Shown one piece after another: positions 16,929 through 26,257 of a DNA stretch of 64,000 nt. The translations under genes were made by a program, and so were the position numbers. The DNA comes from an uncultured Hyphomicrobiales bacterium (lineage in GTDB: Bacteria; Pseudomonadota; Alphaproteobacteria; Rhizobiales; Rhizobiaceae): positions 62,001 to 126,000 of the forward strand of contig CALTTH010000001.1 in NCBI GenBank assembly GCA_943908365.1. The letters are read 5' to 3'. The number at the start of each line of letters is the position of its first letter. Within the stretch, counting starts at the first letter, position 1. The notes under the pieces were generated by a model that saw only the letters and a list, made by a program, of their open reading frames with translations, was not told the origin of the DNA and did not search any database.

Positions 16929-17504
16929 TCAGCTCTTGATCATCGCCGCGTCGACCCAGCCGATGTTTCCATCGTTGCGACGGTAGACGATGTTGAGTTC
17001 TTTCGACGGGCTGCGGAACAGCAGAACTGGCTCATCGGTCATATCGAGAGCCATGACTGCGCTTGCAACCGTCATGGTTTTGATCTGCTTGGAAGTCTCG
17101 GCCACGATCGTTGGCGCGAAATCTTCAGCAATTTCCTCATCCTCATCCGGGACTGCATCCATCACCCGGTAGGCGACTTCCTCATCGATCCCCTTGGACG
17201 CTGAACCGTTATGGTGATCCTTGAGCCTGCGCTTGTAACGACGCAGGCGCTTTTCAATGCGCTCTGCCGCCGCGTCGAAGCTGGCTTGCGGATCGTTGGC
17301 CTGTCCTGCCGCGTGCAAAACGACCCCAGTATCGAGGTGGATCTTGCAATCCGCAGCAAAAAGCTGGCCGGACTTCGCGACCGTCACCTGGCCGGAATAC
17401 CCCCCATCGAAGTATTTGGTAACGGCTTGGCTTATATTGTCCTCGATCTTTTGACGGAAAGACTCGCCCACATCCATATGTTTACCAGATACACGCACAC
17501 TCAT
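16929..17504 (-). CDS. hpf: Ribosome hibernation promoting factor, long form
   Basis: Binds the 30S decoding region in stationary phase and, in the long form, pairs ribosomes as inactive 100S particles. The N-terminal S30AE domain (about residues 1-100; RVSGKHMDVGESFRQKIEDNI) is followed by an acidic linker and a C-terminal dimerisation domain (about 130-190; VLLFRSPSKELNIVYRRNDGNIGWVD). The two-domain, 191-residue length marks it as the long type. A promoter candidate at 17662-17690 suggests hpf-ptsN can be read separately from rpoN. Confidence 0.94.
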   Translation of the reverse strand: MSVRVSGKHMDVGESFRQKIEDNISQAVTKYFDGGYSGQVTVAKSGQLFAADCKIHLDTGVVLHAAGQANDPQASFDAAAERIEKRLRRYKRRLKDHHNGSASKGIDEEVAYRVMDAVPDEDEEIAEDFAPTIVAETSKQIKTMTVASAVMALDMTDEPVLLFRSPSKELNIVYRRNDGNIGWVDAAMIKS

Positions 17505-17661
17505 GGAATTTTTCCTTTTTCAGTGATTTGCGTATACCAGCTTACGTCAAGCTGAGCGCTCATCCAAGCGTTTCGCGACCTCTTTCGTGCCTTTGCAGAC
17601 GAATGCCGCCGCCCCTTGAATGCAATTCCCTCCTCAGACCCCCACCTTGTCTGCGGCGAGC

Positions 17662-17690
17662 TTCTAGCCTTGTCGGCCAGGCAAGTCAAT
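17662..17690 (-). promoter_or_regulatory. Possible sigma-70 promoter for hpf-ptsN
   Basis: On the minus strand: ATTGAC, 17-base spacer, CTAGAA, close to the rhizobial pattern CTTGAC-N17-CTATAT. It sits in the 224-bp rpoN-hpf gap, about 150 bp upstream of hpf. Confidence 0.4.
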
Positions 17691-17728
17691 TGTCAATGTT
17701 AAGTATTTGTAAACTATGAAAAAAGGGC

Positions 17729-19270
17729 TCAAGCCGAGGCCATACGGGCCATCGCCTTTTTCTCCCGACGGCGCTGCACGGAAGAGGGAATGTTCATCGC
17801 TTCACGATATTTTGCGACAGTCCGTCGCGCCAGATCGATGCCACTCTTTTTCAGCTGATCGACGATATCGTCGTCGGACAGAACCGAGCTGGGCGCTTCC
17901 TGCGCGATCATCGTGCGGATGCGATGACGAACCGCTTCTGCCGAGTGATTGTCGCCGCCCTCCGACGAGCCGATGGAGACGCTGAAGAAATATTTGAGTT
18001 CGAAGACGCCACGCGGCGTCAGCATGTATTTGCGCGATGTGACGCGGCTGACCGTCGATTCATGCATCTTGATGGCATCGGCGACCTGCTTCAGATTGAG
18101 GGGGCGCAAGTGATCCACGCCATGCAGCAGAAACGCATCCTGCTGCCGGACGATTTCGCTCGCCACCTTCATGATCGTCCTTGCCCGCTGATCGAGGCTG
18201 CGCGTGAGCCAGTTGGCCGTCTGCATGCAGGTGGAGAGGAATTCGCCGTCTTCCCCCGCGCGCGGTTTCCGCTTGGACACTTCCGTGAAATAGCTGTGAT
18301 TGACCAGCACGCGCGGCAGAGTCTCCGGGTTGAGGTCGATCAGCCAGCTTCCATCGGTGGAGGGATGGACGATGATGTCCGGTATGATGGTCTCGCACGA
18401 GCCCGTCTCGAAGCCAGCACCGGGACGCGGATTGAGACCACGGATCTCGCTCAGCATGTCGAGAAGGTCGTCCTCATCGACGCCGCAAAGCTTTTTGAGC
18501 GTGGCGAAATCGCGCTTGGCCAAGAGATCGAGGTTGCCGACGAAAGCACGCATCGCCGGGTCCAGCCGATCTTTCTGCTGAAGCTGGATCGACAGGCATT
18601 CGCTGAGCGAGCGAGCGAAGACACCCGGCGGATCAAAGCTCTGCAGGATGCGCAAGATTGCCTCGACGTCCTTTTCCGACCGTCCCAGCCGCTCTGACAC
18701 ATCGCTGACGGCGTCAGTGGAGATATAGCCGGTCTCGTCGAGATGATCGAGCAGAGCGTCGGCTGTCATGATGTCGGTGAGACCGATGACCGAGAACGGC
18801 ACCTGCTGCGAAATGTGGTCGCGCAGGCTCGGCTTGCGCGCAACGAAGTCATCGAGATCGTAGTCGTCGCCAGCCTCGGCACCGGGCATGGATTTCCATT
18901 GGCCGAGAAGCTCCGGCGCGTCGGCCTTGCGTCCGCTCTCATCATCGGGAAACACATTGCTGAAATTGGTGTCCAGCGCCTCGTTGAGAACAGGGGCGTC
19001 ATCGCCGTACCATTCCGCCGTCTCGCCCGTATGGGATAATTCCGTACTGTCTGAGGCTGGCGAACTTGTGGTGTCGTCGCTGCCGAATGTTTCGCCAGGA
19101 TCGCTATCATTTGCCGCAATTTCAAGCAGAGGGTTCTTTTCGACTTCCTGGGCGATGAAGCTGACCAACTCGATATGCGTCATCTGAAGCAGCTGGATCG
19201 ACTGCATCAGCTGCGGAGTCATCACAAGTGACTGATTTTGACGCAACAACAGGCTGGCTGACAAGGCCAT
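17729..19270 (-). CDS. rpoN: RNA polymerase sigma-54 factor RpoN
   Basis: Directs RNA polymerase to -24/-12 promoters of nitrogen, dicarboxylate and motility genes, with AAA+ activators. Region I at the N-terminus is Gln/Leu-rich (SLVMTPQLMQSIQLLQMTHIELVSFI), region II is acidic, and region III ends in the RpoN box ARRTVAKYRE at about 481-490. The product is 513 residues from ATG 19270 (MALSASLLLRQNQ); an upstream in-frame ATG at 19351 would add an unlikely leader. It is preceded by the lpt genes and followed by hpf and ptsN, as in other proteobacteria. Confidence 0.97.
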   Translation of the reverse strand: MALSASLLLRQNQSLVMTPQLMQSIQLLQMTHIELVSFIAQEVEKNPLLEIAANDSDPGETFGSDDTTSSPASDSTELSHTGETAEWYGDDAPVLNEALDTNFSNVFPDDESGRKADAPELLGQWKSMPGAEAGDDYDLDDFVARKPSLRDHISQQVPFSVIGLTDIMTADALLDHLDETGYISTDAVSDVSERLGRSEKDVEAILRILQSFDPPGVFARSLSECLSIQLQQKDRLDPAMRAFVGNLDLLAKRDFATLKKLCGVDEDDLLDMLSEIRGLNPRPGAGFETGSCETIIPDIIVHPSTDGSWLIDLNPETLPRVLVNHSYFTEVSKRKPRAGEDGEFLSTCMQTANWLTRSLDQRARTIMKVASEIVRQQDAFLLHGVDHLRPLNLKQVADAIKMHESTVSRVTSRKYMLTPRGVFELKYFFSVSIGSSEGGDNHSAEAVRHRIRTMIAQEAPSSVLSDDDIVDQLKKSGIDLARRTVAKYREAMNIPSSVQRRREKKAMARMASA

Positions 19271-19481
19271 GGCGGACACTCGACTCCCAAACACGCCCCT
19301 GTCTTGCAGAAAAATTTTGTTATTCGGCAAAACAAGGAAAACTTGGCCCAAAAATTGCTTTTTATTTGGGTTTGGTCAAGGTCAAGAGTGAGGTGCGGCT
19401 CAAGATTCTTTAACGGGAATGCTGTGATATCATCACCTTCCCGTCAAGACTGCCGGGCTTTCAGGCCGGAAAATGCGGCCC

Positions 19482-20288
19482 TCAGAGGCTGAAGTTGTTT
19501 CCGAGATAGAGGCGACGAACATCGGCATTGTTGACGATCTCGTCGGCCCGACCGTGCGTCAGCACTTCGCCTGCGTGAATAATGTAGGCGCGGTCGATGA
19601 GACCCAGCGTTTCGCGCACATTATGATCGGTGATCAAAACGCCGATCCCGCGTGCCGTCAAGTGGCGCACGAGATTCTGAATGTCGCTGACGGAAATCGG
19701 ATCGACGCCCGCAAACGGCTCGTCGAGCAACATGAAGGTCGGATCGGTCGCGAGAGCACGGGCGATCTCAAGACGACGGCGTTCGCCGCCCGAAAGAGCG
19801 ACCGCTGGAGACTTGCGCAGCTGCGAGATGTGAAACTCTTCCAGCAACTCGTCGAGCTTTCGGTTTCTCTTCTTCTCGTCCTTCTCATGCACTTCCAGCA
19901 CCGCGCGAATATTGTCTTCGACGGTCAGGCCGCGAAAGATCGACGCTTCCTGCGGAAGATAGCCGACGCCAAGGCGCGCGCGGCGATACATCGGCATGCC
20001 CGTCACGTCATTGCCGTTGATGGCAATCTTGCCATCATCCACGGGAACGAGACCGGTGATCATGTAGAAGCAGGTCGTCTTGCCCGCACCGTTCGGCCCA
20101 AGAAGTCCAACAGCCTCTCCGCGACGCACGACAAGCGACACGCCGTTGACGACGCGACGCGTGTTGTAGGTCTTGGTCAGGCCGTGGGCGATCAAGGTGC
20201 CTTCATAGCGAGATTTATCGCCCGCATTGGCCTCGGCTGTCGGAGGACGTGCGGAATCTCTGCCAAGAAGCTTTGAAATCAAGGGCAT
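19482..20288 (-). CDS. lptB: LPS export ABC transporter ATP-binding protein LptB
   Basis: Cytoplasmic ATPase that powers LptF/LptG to extract lipopolysaccharide from the inner membrane. Walker A GPNGAGKTT is at 64-72, the ABC signature LSGGE at 165-169 and Walker B MLLDEP at 186-191, with the H-loop in ITDHNV. It has 268 residues, with a ~30-residue N-terminal extension relative to short LptB proteins. The start ATG 20288 is 16 bp after lptA, with only a weak ribosome site; a GTG two codons earlier is possible. It is part of the run lptC-lptA-lptB-rpoN. Confidence 0.95.
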   Translation of the reverse strand: MPLISKLLGRDSARPPTAEANAGDKSRYEGTLIAHGLTKTYNTRRVVNGVSLVVRRGEAVGLLGPNGAGKTTCFYMITGLVPVDDGKIAINGNDVTGMPMYRRARLGVGYLPQEASIFRGLTVEDNIRAVLEVHEKDEKKRNRKLDELLEEFHISQLRKSPAVALSGGERRRLEIARALATDPTFMLLDEPFAGVDPISVSDIQNLVRHLTARGIGVLITDHNVRETLGLIDRAYIIHAGEVLTHGRADEIVNNADVRRLYLGNNFSL

Positions 20289-20304
20289 TTTCACGATGAG
20301 CGGC

Positions 20305-20877
20305 TTACTGCTTTTTCTGCGACTTGGGATCGAGCATGATGCGGACGGGACCGCCGCAGCTCTCAAGCTTGGCTTCACCGGTATTCATCAGCACCGTCAG
20401 CTTGCAGCCGGTGAAGACGTTGGTGTCCTGCGACAGGACGACCTGCTTGCCGGAAAGCGTAAAGGTCTGCGATGCCATGTCGAACTCGCCATGATCGGCC
20501 GTCGCCTTTTGTGTACCGGATGTCAGGTAAACGGAATTGTCGACGAAAATCTTGTCTATATCGGCATCACCGCCGGTCACCGATGTCGTTTGCCCGTCGC
20601 CGTTGTTCTTGTAGAGAACCGTCATCTTGCCAGCCTGCAGTGTGGTCGTTCCCTGAACAACCTTCACGTTGCCGGTGAAGTAGGCCTTGTGCTCCTGATC
20701 GCGCACCTCGAGCTGATCGCTTTCAATCGCGATCGGCTGGTCGCTGGAGAGCTTCATGCCGTCCATCTTGCTGGTCGTGTTCTGAGCAAAGGCCGGCGTG
20801 GAAAGACATGCCAGAACAATGGCAGCCGAAATTCCGGCGGTTCTCTTGAAGGGGGCGGTGCGGGAAATCTGCATCAT
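20305..20877 (-). CDS. lptA: LPS transport periplasmic protein LptA
   Basis: Periplasmic OstA-like beta-jellyroll protein that bridges LptC and LptD in the lipopolysaccharide export chain. A clear signal peptide (about residues 1-31, ending ...STPAFA) precedes repeated beta-strand patterns such as QLEVRDQEHKAYFTGNVKV and VVLSQDTNVFTGCKLTVLM. The 190-residue length fits. It starts 12 bp after lptC and ends 16 bp before lptB, so the three are almost certainly co-transcribed. Confidence 0.93.
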   Translation of the reverse strand: MMQISRTAPFKRTAGISAAIVLACLSTPAFAQNTTSKMDGMKLSSDQPIAIESDQLEVRDQEHKAYFTGNVKVVQGTTTLQAGKMTVLYKNNGDGQTTSVTGGDADIDKIFVDNSVYLTSGTQKATADHGEFDMASQTFTLSGKQVVLSQDTNVFTGCKLTVLMNTGEAKLESCGGPVRIMLDPKSQKKQ

Positions 20878-20889
20878 CTGGTCGGGCTC

Positions 20890-21555
20890 TCACTTGCCTG
20901 CGTTCTGAATGGTGGATGCAGCAATACGAGCTCGTACCTGCCCCGAAAATACAATCGTTCTGCCATTATCGGCTATGCGTAGGCTTTCCGCAACAATCGA
21001 GCCTTCCTTCGTGGTGATGTCGACCGGCTGGTCGCTCTCCATCGTTCCCGCTTTCAGGTCGACATTGGCAGACTGAAATTTGGCTTTTAGGCCATTGCTC
21101 AGATTGATGTCAAAGGGCGCCGTCATTTTCAACTTATTTGTCGTGCGGTCGAAGATGCCTTCCTGCGCCACCACCTGTGCCACGATGTCATTCATCGGCA
21201 CGGCGGCCAGCACTTTCTCAAGCGTCATCAGGTTCGGGGTCGTCACGTCCTGAAGTGCGCGCTCGGCATTCATCGAATAGTCGAAACCCTTGTTGTTGCG
21301 CCCGGCCAGAGCCGGCTTTTCCATGACGATCTTGCCGTCCTCGATCGAGGCGCTTTGCAGCGACACTTCGGCAGGAAGCCATGTGCGGGCAAGCGAGACA
21401 CCGATGAAAGCAAGCGAAACGATCGCTGCTGCGATCGGAAGCCCGATCTTCAGCTTCTTTACGCGCGCGGAGTGACGCTTCGCCAGAGCATATGCATCGG
21501 GCAGATTGTCAGCCACCGCAAATCCCGGTGCCGGTTGATTAAGTCTTTCGAGCAT
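20890..21555 (-). CDS. lptC: LPS export system protein LptC
   Basis: Bitopic inner-membrane protein that receives lipopolysaccharide from LptB2FG and passes it to LptA. The 221 residues have a single membrane segment near 40-60 (IGLPIAAAIVSLAFIGVSLA) and a periplasmic OstA-like domain with NGLKAKFQSANVDLKAGTMESDQPVDI. Sequence conservation in this family is low, so the call leans on topology and on the position directly before lptA and lptB. It diverges from sppA across a ~245-bp spacer that contains a 7-bp-arm hairpin at 21709-21730. Confidence 0.88.
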   Translation of the reverse strand: MLERLNQPAPGFAVADNLPDAYALAKRHSARVKKLKIGLPIAAAIVSLAFIGVSLARTWLPAEVSLQSASIEDGKIVMEKPALAGRNNKGFDYSMNAERALQDVTTPNLMTLEKVLAAVPMNDIVAQVVAQEGIFDRTTNKLKMTAPFDINLSNGLKAKFQSANVDLKAGTMESDQPVDITTKEGSIVAESLRIADNGRTIVFSGQVRARIAASTIQNAGK

Positions 21556-21800
21556 TCGTCAAATCCGGAGGTCTACAAGTACAGCTTAAAGTCGCACACA
21601 GACCTTTACATATTCATCTAACGTGTTTGGCACGATGGCCTTGCGCTGCCAATATGGTTTTTATCAGAAAGAGCGCAAGAGCCGGGTGTTTTTTATAAAA
21701 ACCGCACATTGCAAGTTCACGCGCTTGCAAGAGGTCGTTACAAGGTTCATATGCCCGAGGCGAAGTTGAAGCTTAACTGCCGTGAAGCGAAGGTGATTTG

Positions 21801-22757
21801 ATGGACCAGATGGCAATCGCAGACCGCAGGCAACTGCGCCGCAAGCTGACATTCTGGCGGGTTGCTGCAGTTCTCTTGCTGATAGCGGCTCTCTTTGTTG
21901 TCTATCGCTTCGCTGTCGCGGAGCCTGAATCGAGCGCAAGGCCGCATATCGCCAAGATCGAGATCAGCGGCCTGATCCAGGACGATACCGAACTCCTGGA
22001 ACGGCTTCAAAAAATTGCAGACAGCACCAGCGCCAAGGGCCTGATCGTTTCCATCTCTTCGCCCGGTGGCACAACTTACGGCGGCGAGCGCATCTTCAAG
22101 GCAATCCGCGCTGTAGCGGACAAGAAGAAGCCGGTTGTGTCCGACGTCCGCACGCTTGCAGCCTCCGCCGGCTATATGATTGCGACCGCCGGTGACACGA
22201 TCGTTGCGGGCGATACCTCGATCACCGGCTCCATCGGTGTGATCTTCCAGTATCCGCAGGTCGGACCGCTCCTCGACAAGCTCGGCGTGTCGCTGCAGGA
22301 AATCAAATCCTCGCCGATGAAGGCGGAGCCTTCGCCCTTCCACGAGCCGCCGGAAGAATCGAAGGTCATGATCCGCAACATGGTCATGGACAGCTACAAC
22401 TGGTTTGTCGATCTGGTGGCCGACCGGCGCAAGCTGCCGCGCGACGAGGTGTTGAAGCTTGCAGATGGGTCGATCTTCACTGGACGTCAGGCAATTGCCG
22501 TCAAGCTTATCGATACGCTCGGCGGCGAAACCGAGATCAAGTCCTATTTCGAAAGCCGCGGTCTGGACAAGGATTTGCCCATCATCGAATGGACGGCGCC
22601 ATCGAAGCGTTCGCCCTTTTCCATCTTCAGCGTCGCAGGTCTTGCAAAAATGCTGGGCTTGGATGAATTTTTCCCGATTGCAGCGTCACGCCAACTCGGC
22701 ACCGACAAGTTGTTTCTTGACGGTCTTGTTTCGGTTTGGCAGGTTGATGGCCGATAA
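21801..22757 (+). CDS. sppA: Signal peptide peptidase SppA (S49 family)
   Basis: Inner-membrane serine protease that degrades cleaved signal peptides. The 318 residues have an N-terminal membrane anchor (about 15-40) and a single S49 domain of the short 36K type. The nucleophile Ser is in DTSITGSIGVIFQYP, and the general-base Lys lies in the following KLGVSLQEIKSSPMK region. ATG 21801 has AAGG upstream; a TTG directly before it could also start translation. ihfB follows 26 bp downstream and may be co-transcribed. Confidence 0.93.
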   Translation: MDQMAIADRRQLRRKLTFWRVAAVLLLIAALFVVYRFAVAEPESSARPHIAKIEISGLIQDDTELLERLQKIADSTSAKGLIVSISSPGGTTYGGERIFKAIRAVADKKKPVVSDVRTLAASAGYMIATAGDTIVAGDTSITGSIGVIFQYPQVGPLLDKLGVSLQEIKSSPMKAEPSPFHEPPEESKVMIRNMVMDSYNWFVDLVADRRKLPRDEVLKLADGSIFTGRQAIAVKLIDTLGGETEIKSYFESRGLDKDLPIIEWTAPSKRSPFSIFSVAGLAKMLGLDEFFPIAASRQLGTDKLFLDGLVSVWQVDGR

Positions 22758-22783
22758 AAACCTAATCCTTTCAGGGGGCAACT

Positions 22784-23089
22784 GTGATTAAGTCTGAACT
22801 GGTGCAGATCGTTGCTGCGCGTAATCCGCACCTGTATCACCGCGATGTCGAAAATATCGTCAATGCGGTTTTTGATGAAATCACCGATGCGCTTGCTGCC
22901 GGCAATCGTGTCGAACTTCGTGGATTTGGCGCATTCTCGGTCAAGAACCGGCCCTCTCGTTCTGGACGGAACCCGCGCACGGGTGAGTCCGTTTTTGTCG
23001 AGGAAAAATGGGTTCCCTTCTTCAAGACCGGCAAGGAGCTTCGCGAAAGGCTCAACCCGGGCATGGGCGACGTCGAAGACGAGGATTGA
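22784..23089 (+). CDS. ihfB: Integration host factor subunit beta
   Basis: Nucleoid protein that bends DNA sharply at specific sites as an IHF-alpha/beta heterodimer; needed for many sigma-54 promoters and for recombination. The 101 residues show the HU/IHF fold: N-terminal helices (SELVQIVAARNPHLYHRDVENIV) and the beta-arm signature GFGAFSVKNRPSRSGRNPRTGE. The Arg-rich arm and SELV-type N-terminus favour the beta subunit over HU. Translation starts at GTG 22784 after AGGGGG. Confidence 0.95.
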   Translation: MIKSELVQIVAARNPHLYHRDVENIVNAVFDEITDALAAGNRVELRGFGAFSVKNRPSRSGRNPRTGESVFVEEKWVPFFKTGKELRERLNPGMGDVEDED

Positions 23090-23172
23090 GCACAATCAAC
23101 GCTCGACAATCCTTAAGTCCGGCGTGACGTTCGTCCAGATTGCATGAAGGCCCCACAGACGGAGTACCTTGA

Positions 23173-23514
23173 ATGTCGAAGAAGATCGTCAATCTGTTGA
23201 TCCTGCTGCCACTGGCCATCATTCTGATCATCCTGTGCGTGGCAAACCGTGAGAGTGTGACACTGGCACTCAATCCGTTCCAACCCAGTGACAGCGTTCT
23301 TTCCTTCACCGCACCCTTCTTCGTTTTCATTTTTCTGTCGGTTCTGTTCGGCATTCTCCTTGGCTCTGCCGCAACCTGGATTTCGCAGGGCAAGCACCGC
23401 AAGCGCGCTCGCCTCGAAGCACGAGAAGCCATTCGCTGGCACGATGAGGCCACCAAGGCAGCGGCCAACACGCAAACGGCATCGCCCGTTTCAAGACAGC
23501 TTGCAGCAAAATAG
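23173..23514 (+). CDS. LapA family (DUF1049) inner-membrane protein
   Basis: Small protein of 113 residues with two hydrophobic segments (about 5-25 and 45-70) separated by a short loop containing ANRESVTLALNPFQ, which is the LapA/DUF1049 pattern. The C-terminal half is charged and cytoplasmic (SQGKHRKRARLEAREAIRWHDE). In E. coli LapA works with LapB in lipopolysaccharide assembly control; whether this one does is not shown by the sequence. The position next to ihfB is conserved in many proteobacteria. Confidence 0.85.
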   Translation: MSKKIVNLLILLPLAIILIILCVANRESVTLALNPFQPSDSVLSFTAPFFVFIFLSVLFGILLGSAATWISQGKHRKRARLEAREAIRWHDEATKAAANTQTASPVSRQLAAK

Positions 23515-23707
23515 GCGGCTGCTCTCTGTTCTTTGATCCGTCGTCATGGCGCATCATTTTGCCACGCCCTTTGATAATCCCCCATTCTAATGATATGCGC
23601 TTTCCAACCGCATCCGGGCCGCCATTCGCCCGGGGATGCAGACTGGAAAGCGCAAGTGGTACGCCCATTCTCCGTACCTCTCGCGTCGAGACGTGGAAAG
23701 ACCGTCG

Positions 23708-24841
23708 TTGAAGAAGAAAGACAACCGCCAGGGCGCTAAACCGCGCGCCGGACAGGACAATCGCTCAGGCAAGCCCGGCAGCAAGCCGCCTCGCCAGAAG
23801 GATGCTGCGCGCACGCGCGCTCCAGATTACGTTCGCCCCGCTGCAACCGCCCCAAAGGAAAAGGTGCAAGCCTCCGCTCCCGCCGTCGAAGCCGCACCTC
23901 CGCGTCCGTTGAAGGAGCGCTCCGGCGCCCTTCCGACCGAGCAGGTGCCGGTCATCCTTGAGTCGCTCGGTGCTGGTGACTTTCACCTGATCGACAGCGG
24001 CAATGGCCTGAAGCTCGAGCAATATGGCGAGTACCGCATCGTTCGTCCCGAGGCACAGGCGCTGTGGCGGCCGAGCCTTGCCGAACGGGTCTGGGACAAT
24101 GCCGATGCGATCTTCACCGGGGATACGGATGAAGAAGGCAGCGGACGCTGGCGTTTTCCAAAGCAAGCTCTTGGCGAGACATGGCCGCTGTCTCTGCTTG
24201 GCGTCGATTTCCTCGGCCGCTTCACCGCATTTCGCCATGTGGGTGTCTTCCCCGAGCAGATCGTCCATTGGGAATGGTTGAAGCAAACCATCGAAAAGGC
24301 TGATCGACCGCTTAAAGTGTTGAACCTCTTCGGTTACACCGGTGTCGCGTCGCTCGTGGCGGCGTCCGCTGGAGCGGAAGTCACCCATGTGGACGCCTCG
24401 AAAAAGGCGATCGGCTGGGCGCGAGAAAACCAGGCGCTTGCCGGTCTTGAAAATGCGCCGATCCGCTGGATCTGCGAAGACGCCATGAAGTTCATCCTGC
24501 GCGAGGAACGTCGCGGCAACAGCTACGACATCATCCTCACCGATCCGCCGAAATTCGGCCGAGGAACCCATGGCGAGGTCTGGGATCTCTACGATCATCT
24601 GCCGCTAATGCTGGATGTCTGCCGCGAAATCCTGTCGCCCAAGGCGCTCGGATTTGTGCTGACCGCCTATTCCATCCGCGCCAGCTTCTACTCCATGCAC
24701 GAATTGATGCGCGAAACCATGCGCGGTGCAGGTGGTGAGGTTGCCTCCGGCGAACTCGTGATCCGGGAAGCCGGGCTTGACGGCAAGACGCCGGGCCGCG
24801 TGCTTTCAACTTCTCTCTTCAGCCGCTGGGTGCCGAAATGA
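23708..24841 (+). CDS. Class I SAM-dependent methyltransferase, RlmI/RlmK-like
   Basis: Predicted 23S rRNA cytosine-5 methyltransferase-like enzyme. A basic, disordered N-terminus (to about residue 80) precedes the catalytic domain with the SAM site NLFGYTGVASLVAASAGAE and motif IV ILTDPPKFGRG. The frame is open back to ATG 23636, but that start lacks a ribosome site; TTG 23708 has GGAAAG 7 bases upstream and is preferred. The stop overlaps the next start (ATGA), so it is coupled to the SpoU-type methylase. The modified base is not predictable from sequence alone. Confidence 0.82.
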   Translation: MKKKDNRQGAKPRAGQDNRSGKPGSKPPRQKDAARTRAPDYVRPAATAPKEKVQASAPAVEAAPPRPLKERSGALPTEQVPVILESLGAGDFHLIDSGNGLKLEQYGEYRIVRPEAQALWRPSLAERVWDNADAIFTGDTDEEGSGRWRFPKQALGETWPLSLLGVDFLGRFTAFRHVGVFPEQIVHWEWLKQTIEKADRPLKVLNLFGYTGVASLVAASAGAEVTHVDASKKAIGWARENQALAGLENAPIRWICEDAMKFILREERRGNSYDIILTDPPKFGRGTHGEVWDLYDHLPLMLDVCREILSPKALGFVLTAYSIRASFYSMHELMRETMRGAGGEVASGELVIREAGLDGKTPGRVLSTSLFSRWVPK

Positions 24842-25695
24842 ATGATCGTCATGAAAACGGCCCGCGCAGGGTAGGGCAGGTCAAGGAAGTCACCAGCCTT
24901 GCCAATCCGATCATCAAGGACATCAAGAACCTCACCCAGAAGAAGGGCCGCGAAGAGAGCGGCACCTTCATGGCGGAGGGGTTGAAGCTCGTCATCGATG
25001 CGCTGGAACTTGGCTGGACGATCCGCACACTGGTCTATGCCAAGGCCGCCAAGGGCAAGCCGCTGGTCGAGCAGGCTGCGGTGAAGACGGTGGCGTCCGG
25101 CGGTCTCGTGCTGGAAGTCAGCGAGAAAGTGATCTCATCCATCACCCGCCGCGACAATCCGCAGATGGTCGTCGGCATCTTCGATCAGAAATGGAAGCCG
25201 CTCAGAGATATCCGGCCTGCTGCGGGTGAGACTTATGTCGCGCTCGACCGTGTCCGCGATCCAGGCAATCTCGGCACGATCATCCGCACGGCGGATGCAG
25301 CCGGTGCCTCCGGAGTCATTCTCGTCGGCGATTGCACCGATCCTTTCTCTCTCGAAACCGTGCGGGCCACCATGGGCTCGGTATTTGCGATGCCGGTTGC
25401 ACGCGCATCGGTGGATGAGTTCCTGAGCTGGAGAAAGAGTGCCGGCGTCAGCGTCGTCGCCACCCATCTTGCCGGCTCGGTGGATTACCGCACCATCGAC
25501 TACAAGAAGAAGCCGGTCGTGCTTTTGATGGGCAACGAGCAGTCGGGTCTTCCGCCGGAGCTTGCCTCGCAGGCGGACCAGCTTGCCCGCATTCCGCAAC
25601 AGGGCCGGGCAGATTCCCTCAATCTGGCGATCGCAAGCGCAGTCATGCTATTTGAAGCGCGTCGCCATCTTCTCGAACTCGCGACGGTAAAGTAA
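24838..25695 (+). CDS. TrmH/SpoU-family RNA 2'-O-methyltransferase
   Basis: SPOUT-fold enzyme expected to methylate ribose in rRNA or tRNA. An N-terminal substrate-binding domain (about 15-110; RESGTFMAEGLKLVIDALELG) precedes the SpoU domain with motif 1 LDRVRDPGNLGTIIRTADAAG, motif 2 LLMGNEQSGLP and motif 3 SLNLAIASAVMLFE, which form the knotted SAM site. It has 285 residues. It overlaps the upstream methyltransferase by 4 bp and lspA by 1 bp. The exact target (for example 23S rRNA G2251 as for RlmB) is not resolvable here. Confidence 0.9.
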   Translation: MNDRHENGPRRVGQVKEVTSLANPIIKDIKNLTQKKGREESGTFMAEGLKLVIDALELGWTIRTLVYAKAAKGKPLVEQAAVKTVASGGLVLEVSEKVISSITRRDNPQMVVGIFDQKWKPLRDIRPAAGETYVALDRVRDPGNLGTIIRTADAAGASGVILVGDCTDPFSLETVRATMGSVFAMPVARASVDEFLSWRKSAGVSVVATHLAGSVDYRTIDYKKKPVVLLMGNEQSGLPPELASQADQLARIPQQGRADSLNLAIASAVMLFEARRHLLELATVK

Positions 25696-26189
25696 TGGCC
25701 AAGCCCGCTCTCTTCTCCAGACCCGCTCCCGCCATCGCCTTCATTCTGCTGGCGGTTCTTGCGGATCAGATCATCAAGGTGCTGGTGGAAAAATATCTGC
25801 CTTTGCAGGAAATGGTGCCGGTCATTCCGTTTCTGGCGCTCTACCGCACCTATAATCTCGGAGTTGCCTTCTCCATGCTGTCCGGCATGGAAGGCTGGGC
25901 GATCGTCACCATGCGCCTCCTGATCGTCGCCTTCGTCATCTGGCTCTGGCGCAAGACCGATGGAGATCGTACCTTCGCGCATCTCGGCTTTACCTTGATT
26001 ATCGCGGGTGCGGCAGGGAACATCTTCGACCGTTTTCTCTATGGGCACGTGGTCGACTACATTCTCTTCCACACCGAAACATGGTCCTTCGCCGTCTTCA
26101 ACCTCGCAGATTCCTTCATCACCATCGGTGCCGGCTGCGTCATTCTTGACGAACTGCTGCAGGCCAAGGCGGCGCGGAAGAAAAGCTGA
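25695..26189 (+). CDS. lspA: Lipoprotein signal peptidase (signal peptidase II)
   Basis: Inner-membrane aspartic protease that cuts the signal peptide from prolipoproteins after diacylglyceryl transfer. The 164 residues have four membrane segments and both catalytic Asp motifs: AGAAGNIFDRFLYGHVVDYI and FNLADSFITIGAG. The start ATG shares one base with the preceding stop (TAATG). The lipoprotein pathway partner lnt is in the same window at 44790. Confidence 0.97.
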   Translation: MAKPALFSRPAPAIAFILLAVLADQIIKVLVEKYLPLQEMVPVIPFLALYRTYNLGVAFSMLSGMEGWAIVTMRLLIVAFVIWLWRKTDGDRTFAHLGFTLIIAGAAGNIFDRFLYGHVVDYILFHTETWSFAVFNLADSFITIGAGCVILDELLQAKAARKKS

Positions 26190-26257
26190 TTGGGCCATCT
26201 GGTCCTTAGATTGAGTCCATGAAAATTTAGCTCACGCTACGTCACTTGCGCGGCTAA

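Noticed and set aside
21620..21655. TTGGCACGATGGCCTTGC resembling a sigma-54 -24/-12 promoter upstream of sppA
   Set aside because: The distance between the GG and GC elements is 12 bases instead of the required 10, so it does not fit sigma-54 promoters.
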